This document shows positions 61,275 to 64,000 of a stretch of DNA of 64,000 nucleotides, in pieces. The stretch is from positions 1,116,001 through 1,180,000 of the forward strand of contig LR590464.1 in assembly GCA_901472455.1 (NCBI GenBank), given 5' to 3'. The position numbers were made by a program, and so were the translations under genes. Source of the DNA: Leclercia adecarboxylata. GTDB lineage: Bacteria > Pseudomonadota > Gammaproteobacteria > Enterobacterales > Enterobacteriaceae. Within the stretch, counting starts at the first letter, position 1; each line of letters begins with the position of its first letter. A model generated the notes under the pieces. That model was not told the origin of the DNA. It did not search any database and saw only the letters and a list, made by a program, of their open reading frames with translations.

Positions 61275-61310
61275 GTTCACTACCTATTCCATTGCCGATT
61301 CGGTACAGGC
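61275..61310 (+). repeat. Degenerate terminal repeat
   Basis: GTTCACT at 61275, 59 bp after the last full repeat, is where the next repeat is due. Then the sequence departs into ACCTATTCC... and the flanking duplication; GTACAGGCA at 61303-61311 may be chance. The array's last repeat was probably truncated by the junction. Confidence 0.6.
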
Positions 61311-61358
61311 ACCCATTTTTTTGCCCCGCCTGACTTATCGCCAGGCGGGGCATTTTTA
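61284..61358. repeat. Right copy of the 75-bp direct repeat flanking the CRISPR-Cas locus
   Basis: Matches 50880-50954 at about 60 of 75 bases, gap-free, including the terminator stem GCCCCGCCTG...CAGGCGGGGC and its T runs. It overlaps the kinase stop codon. Confidence 0.85.
61320..61358. terminator. Terminator between array and kinase gene
   Basis: The stem GCCCCGCCTG (61323-61332) with CAGGCGGGGC (61342-61351) has T runs on the array side and A/T-rich flanks, so it may serve both the array transcript and the convergent kinase gene. Confidence 0.75.
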
Positions 61359-62855
61359 CGTCCGCACCCGCTCAACCGTCTCCTGCCAGGCTTGCCAGCG
61401 GGTCTGCAGTCGGGCGTGGCGCGCCATATCCGGGGTAAAAGTGACATGCTCCGGCAGATACTGTCGCAGCTGCGTGGTAGTCAGGTTAAACAGCGCCTTA
61501 CGGGCCAGCAGGGCGGCCCCCATGGCTGAGAGTTCCGGCACGTCACTGCGCATCACCGGGCAGCCAAGCAGATCCGCCTGGTACTGCATCAGCCAGTCGT
61601 TTTTCGTCGGCCCGCCGTCGACCATCAGCGCATTCAGCGTAAAGCCCGGATGGACGCGCATCGCCTGCACCACGTCAGCAATCTGATAGGCAATTGCCTC
61701 CAGCGCCGCACGGATCAGGTGCGCCCGCTTCACGCCCCGGCTCAGGCCGTGGATCATGCCGCGTGCGTTTTCATCCCACCAGGGTGCCCCAAGGCCGGTA
61801 AGCGCTGGCACAAAATAGACACCAAGCGTGGAATCCACCGAGCGGGGCAGGGTGTTCAGCTCATGGATCAGCTCTGCCTGCGACAGCTCACTCAAGCCGG
61901 TGCTGTCTGCCATCCATGCCACCGCATCGCCGGTGTGGGGAATATTGCCCTCCAGCCCGTAGACCAGGGTCTCGCCGTCATGCCACGCCACGGTGGTGGC
62001 CAGCGCGCTGACATCGCAGTGTGCGGAGGAGACCGGTGCCATTACCGACGACCCGGTGCCGTAGGTTGCTTTCACGCAGCCTTCAGCGCCCAGCCCGTGG
62101 GCAAACAGCGCGGCGTGGGAATCACCGATCATCGCCATCACCGGCAGTCCGTCAGGGATCGACGGGCAACCGCGGGTATAACCAAACAGCCCGCTGGAGG
62201 GTTTGATATCAGGCAGCGCCGCACGCGGGATGCCAAACAGCGCCAGCATCTCCGGGTCCCAGTCGGCGATATGCAGGTTCATCAGCTGAGTGCGGGCGGC
62301 GTTAGCGTGGTCGCAGCTGAAGGACTGACCCTGCGTCAACTGCCACAGCAGCCAGCTGTCTACGGTGCCCAGGCAGATTTCACCCCAGGCGGCGCGCTGT
62401 GCGCCGTCGGGCGTGTTATCCAGCAGCCAGCGCATTTTGGAGCCTGAAAACAGCGGCGCAATGGGCAGGCCGGTTACGGCCTTGATGTGCGGCCCATGGC
62501 CCTGTTCCCGCAGTTGATGACAAAAGGCCGCGGTGCGGGAACACTGCCAGCTGAGCGCAGGCGCAATGGGCTGGCCGGTTGCCCGATCCCAGCCCACCAC
62601 GGTTTCGCGCTGGTTGCTGATTGCCAGCGCGGCAACGCGATCTGCCCCGACGGAAGCAATCGTCCGGGCGATTACCTCGAAAGAGGCCGCCACCAACAGT
62701 TCGGCGGATTGTTCTACCCAGCCTTCGTGCGGGGTCTGGATCGCCAGCGCCTGGGAGAAGCTCGCCACGACGTGCCCCTTCGCGTCCAGCGCCACCGCTT
62801 TCGCATTGGTGGTGCCCTCATCGAGGGCAATAATAATGTCCTTGTTCACCGACAT
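61356..62855 (-). CDS. FGGY-family carbohydrate kinase (glycerol-kinase-like)
   Basis: ATP-dependent kinase of the glycerol/xylulose kinase superfamily. Intact at 499 residues: IIIALDEGTTNAKAVALDAK (ATP-binding, phosphate-1-like), HEGWVEQSAELLVAASFEVI, ATYGTGSSVMAPVS (phosphate-2) and the GlpK-like LTGLGAPWWDENARGMIHGL with LEAIAYQIADVVQAM. It is coupled to an upstream isomerase-like gene (14-bp gap), so it probably phosphorylates the product of that isomerase. The sugar is not known. Confidence 0.9.
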   Translation of the reverse strand: MSVNKDIIIALDEGTTNAKAVALDAKGHVVASFSQALAIQTPHEGWVEQSAELLVAASFEVIARTIASVGADRVAALAISNQRETVVGWDRATGQPIAPALSWQCSRTAAFCHQLREQGHGPHIKAVTGLPIAPLFSGSKMRWLLDNTPDGAQRAAWGEICLGTVDSWLLWQLTQGQSFSCDHANAARTQLMNLHIADWDPEMLALFGIPRAALPDIKPSSGLFGYTRGCPSIPDGLPVMAMIGDSHAALFAHGLGAEGCVKATYGTGSSVMAPVSSAHCDVSALATTVAWHDGETLVYGLEGNIPHTGDAVAWMADSTGLSELSQAELIHELNTLPRSVDSTLGVYFVPALTGLGAPWWDENARGMIHGLSRGVKRAHLIRAALEAIAYQIADVVQAMRVHPGFTLNALMVDGGPTKNDWLMQYQADLLGCPVMRSDVPELSAMGAALLARKALFNLTTTQLRQYLPEHVTFTPDMARHARLQTRWQAWQETVERVRT

Positions 62856-62869
62856 AGCGGCCTCCTGCC

Positions 62870-64000
62870 TTAACGATGAAGATAGGTTGAGACGCCAAGG
62901 TAGCGGGTGAAGGCTTCATGCAGGATCTCCGCGCTGGCGGAGTGGTTCATCGCCACGTGATGTTCAAAGCCGTTGCGGCAGATCCAGTTCAGCAGGTTTT
63001 CCAGATGTGGAACCTGAATCACCGCCCGGCAGCCCACCGTATCCAGCGGATCGTCTACCGACTGGCCCTGGCCTACATAGGCTTTGATTTCCCCGGTGAG
63101 ATCGTCGGTGCTCAGGCGGAAGTAGGTGAGCGGGCCGCTTTTCAGACGGCCGTGGACCGCGCCGCAGGTGTTCTCTTTCCCCACTGTGGTGCCGATGATG
63201 TCGGCGGTGCCCATGTGTGGCGATTCAAGGCTGGAGGCGGCGAAGTTACCGCAGTGGAACAGGACACATTTGTCGCGATCGTCGCCGAAGTTGTTGTTCC
63301 AGTCGGCAATCGAGGCGGGATTCATATTGCTGCTCGCCAGAGCGTACATGGAGAGCGCGCCCATCACGTCCACTTCACAGGCGCTCGGCATCAGCTGGCC
63401 GGACATTACGCTCATGATCGAGCAGACGTTAATGCCGAGGTTCTCCTGCAGGGAGGTCCAGCACTGGATAGCGGTAGTGTCGATGTCGTTAGCGACCACC
63501 CACTCGCTGATCACCACAAACAGCTTCGCCATGGTCACCAGCTTGTCGGCCGGTATGCGGCTGGCGTCGGCGTTTGTCGATCAGGATCCGGCGTTTTTCA
63601 TCCACGCGGATATCGTCATCGCGCAGGGTTTTAATGCGGGTGAACACTTCAGACAGGTCGAGGGTTTCCACGGCAATGCCGAGGCGTTCCAGCAGCTTCT
63701 CGCTGTAGCGCACGGTGTTAAAGCCTGCCGGACGGGCACCGATGGCCCCCACGCGCACCCCTCGCATGCTGCTTACCACGCGGCACACCTGCTCGAAACG
63801 CTTCAGATCCTGCTCAAACACCTCCCCGGTCAGGGCGCAAACATGCTGGGAGGTGAGGGTAAAGGGAATGCCGTACTGGCGCAGGTTGTTGCACAGGGAG
63901 ATCTTGCCGCAGAAGCTGTCGCGGCGGGTCGCCAGCCCCATCTTGTCGAGGTTGTCTTCCTCGGCCTGTACCAGCACCGGCACGTTCAGGCCGGAGAGAC
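62870..64000 (-). CDS. L-fucose/arabinose isomerase-family protein (5' end beyond window, frameshifted)
   Basis: Sugar isomerase superfamily (FucI/AraA). The C-terminal part has MSGQLMPSACEVDVMGALSM (the conserved Cys-Glu-x-Asp metal-site region), VLFHCGNFAASSLESPHMG and EILHEAFTRYLGVSTYL; the upstream part has GLATRRDSFCGKISLCNNLR. A slip near 63560 separates the two. The gene continues past 64000. Paired with the kinase, it suggests an isomerase-kinase route for a pentose or deoxy sugar. Confidence 0.85.

Overview
The window is chromosomal DNA from an enterobacterium, most likely the Enterobacter cloacae complex or a close relative (Lelliottia, Leclercia). The evidence is the order of the backbone (ppiB-cysS-ybcI, folD-ybcJ-argU, pheP, ybdG, nfsB-ybdF, ybdJ, ybdK, hokE), an NfsB very like the Enterobacter nitroreductase, and a ramR-romA-ramA locus. 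Many essential or conserved genes (cysS, folD, ybcJ, pheP, ybdG, cas1, cas2-3) carry single-base frameshifts. These look like sequencing or assembly errors rather than decay, so broken reading frames are reported as one gene each.

Layout. 1-6806: backbone genes, a LacI-regulated glucose-family PTS permease, folD-ybcJ and tRNA-Arg argU. 6871-7701: a broken phage-structural-like gene next to argU. 8034-13684: a Fur-box-preceded cluster with a YncE-like lipoprotein, a TonB-dependent siderophore receptor and a Tat-exported PhoX-family phosphatase. 13788-15174: pheP. 15316-16021: a HigBA-type toxin-antitoxin pair with twin palindromic operators. 16174-20711: a sugar-catabolic operon (YegT-like transporter, sugar-phosphate isomerase/epimerase-like enzyme, Gfo/Idh/MocA dehydrogenase) with its own LacI regulator. 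20713-26235: ybdG, a DHA2 drug exporter with a divergent regulator, and two proteins of unknown function. 26263-29619: nfsB, ybdF and the multidrug-resistance regulator locus ramR-romA-ramA. 29730-33573: a hydroxamate-type TonB receptor divergent from a secreted Fes-like esterase. 33559-44256: ybdJ, a P-type ATPase, a 38-bp hairpin repeat array, an RND efflux pair, ybdK and small genes. 44407-49416: a five-gene peptide/nickel-type ABC importer. 50342-50954: the hokE toxin locus. 51070-61243: a complete type I-F CRISPR-Cas system. 61356-64000: a sugar kinase and an isomerase.

Most interesting region. Between cas2-3 and csy1 (55290-55719) lies something other than a plain intergenic gap. A degenerate two-repeat mini-CRISPR (55306-55382) is oriented opposite to the main array and has its own promoter, whose predicted start falls on the first pseudo-repeat. 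Facing away from it is a TTGACA-N17-TAGATT promoter, followed by a 49-codon ORF with a good ribosome binding site and then csy1. The first 7 bases of the pseudo-spacer recur just upstream of the -35 box of that promoter. This is the architecture expected of a CreTA or CreR module, in which a crRNA-like RNA makes the Cascade complex repress a toxin or the cas genes. The pseudo-repeats, ORF and promoters are visible in the sequence; the function is inference.

A second structural point: the 75 bp just after hokE (50880-50954), including its terminator, recurs at about 80% identity at the far end of the CRISPR array (61284-61358). The whole CRISPR-Cas locus therefore sits between direct repeats and may have been inserted downstream of hokE.
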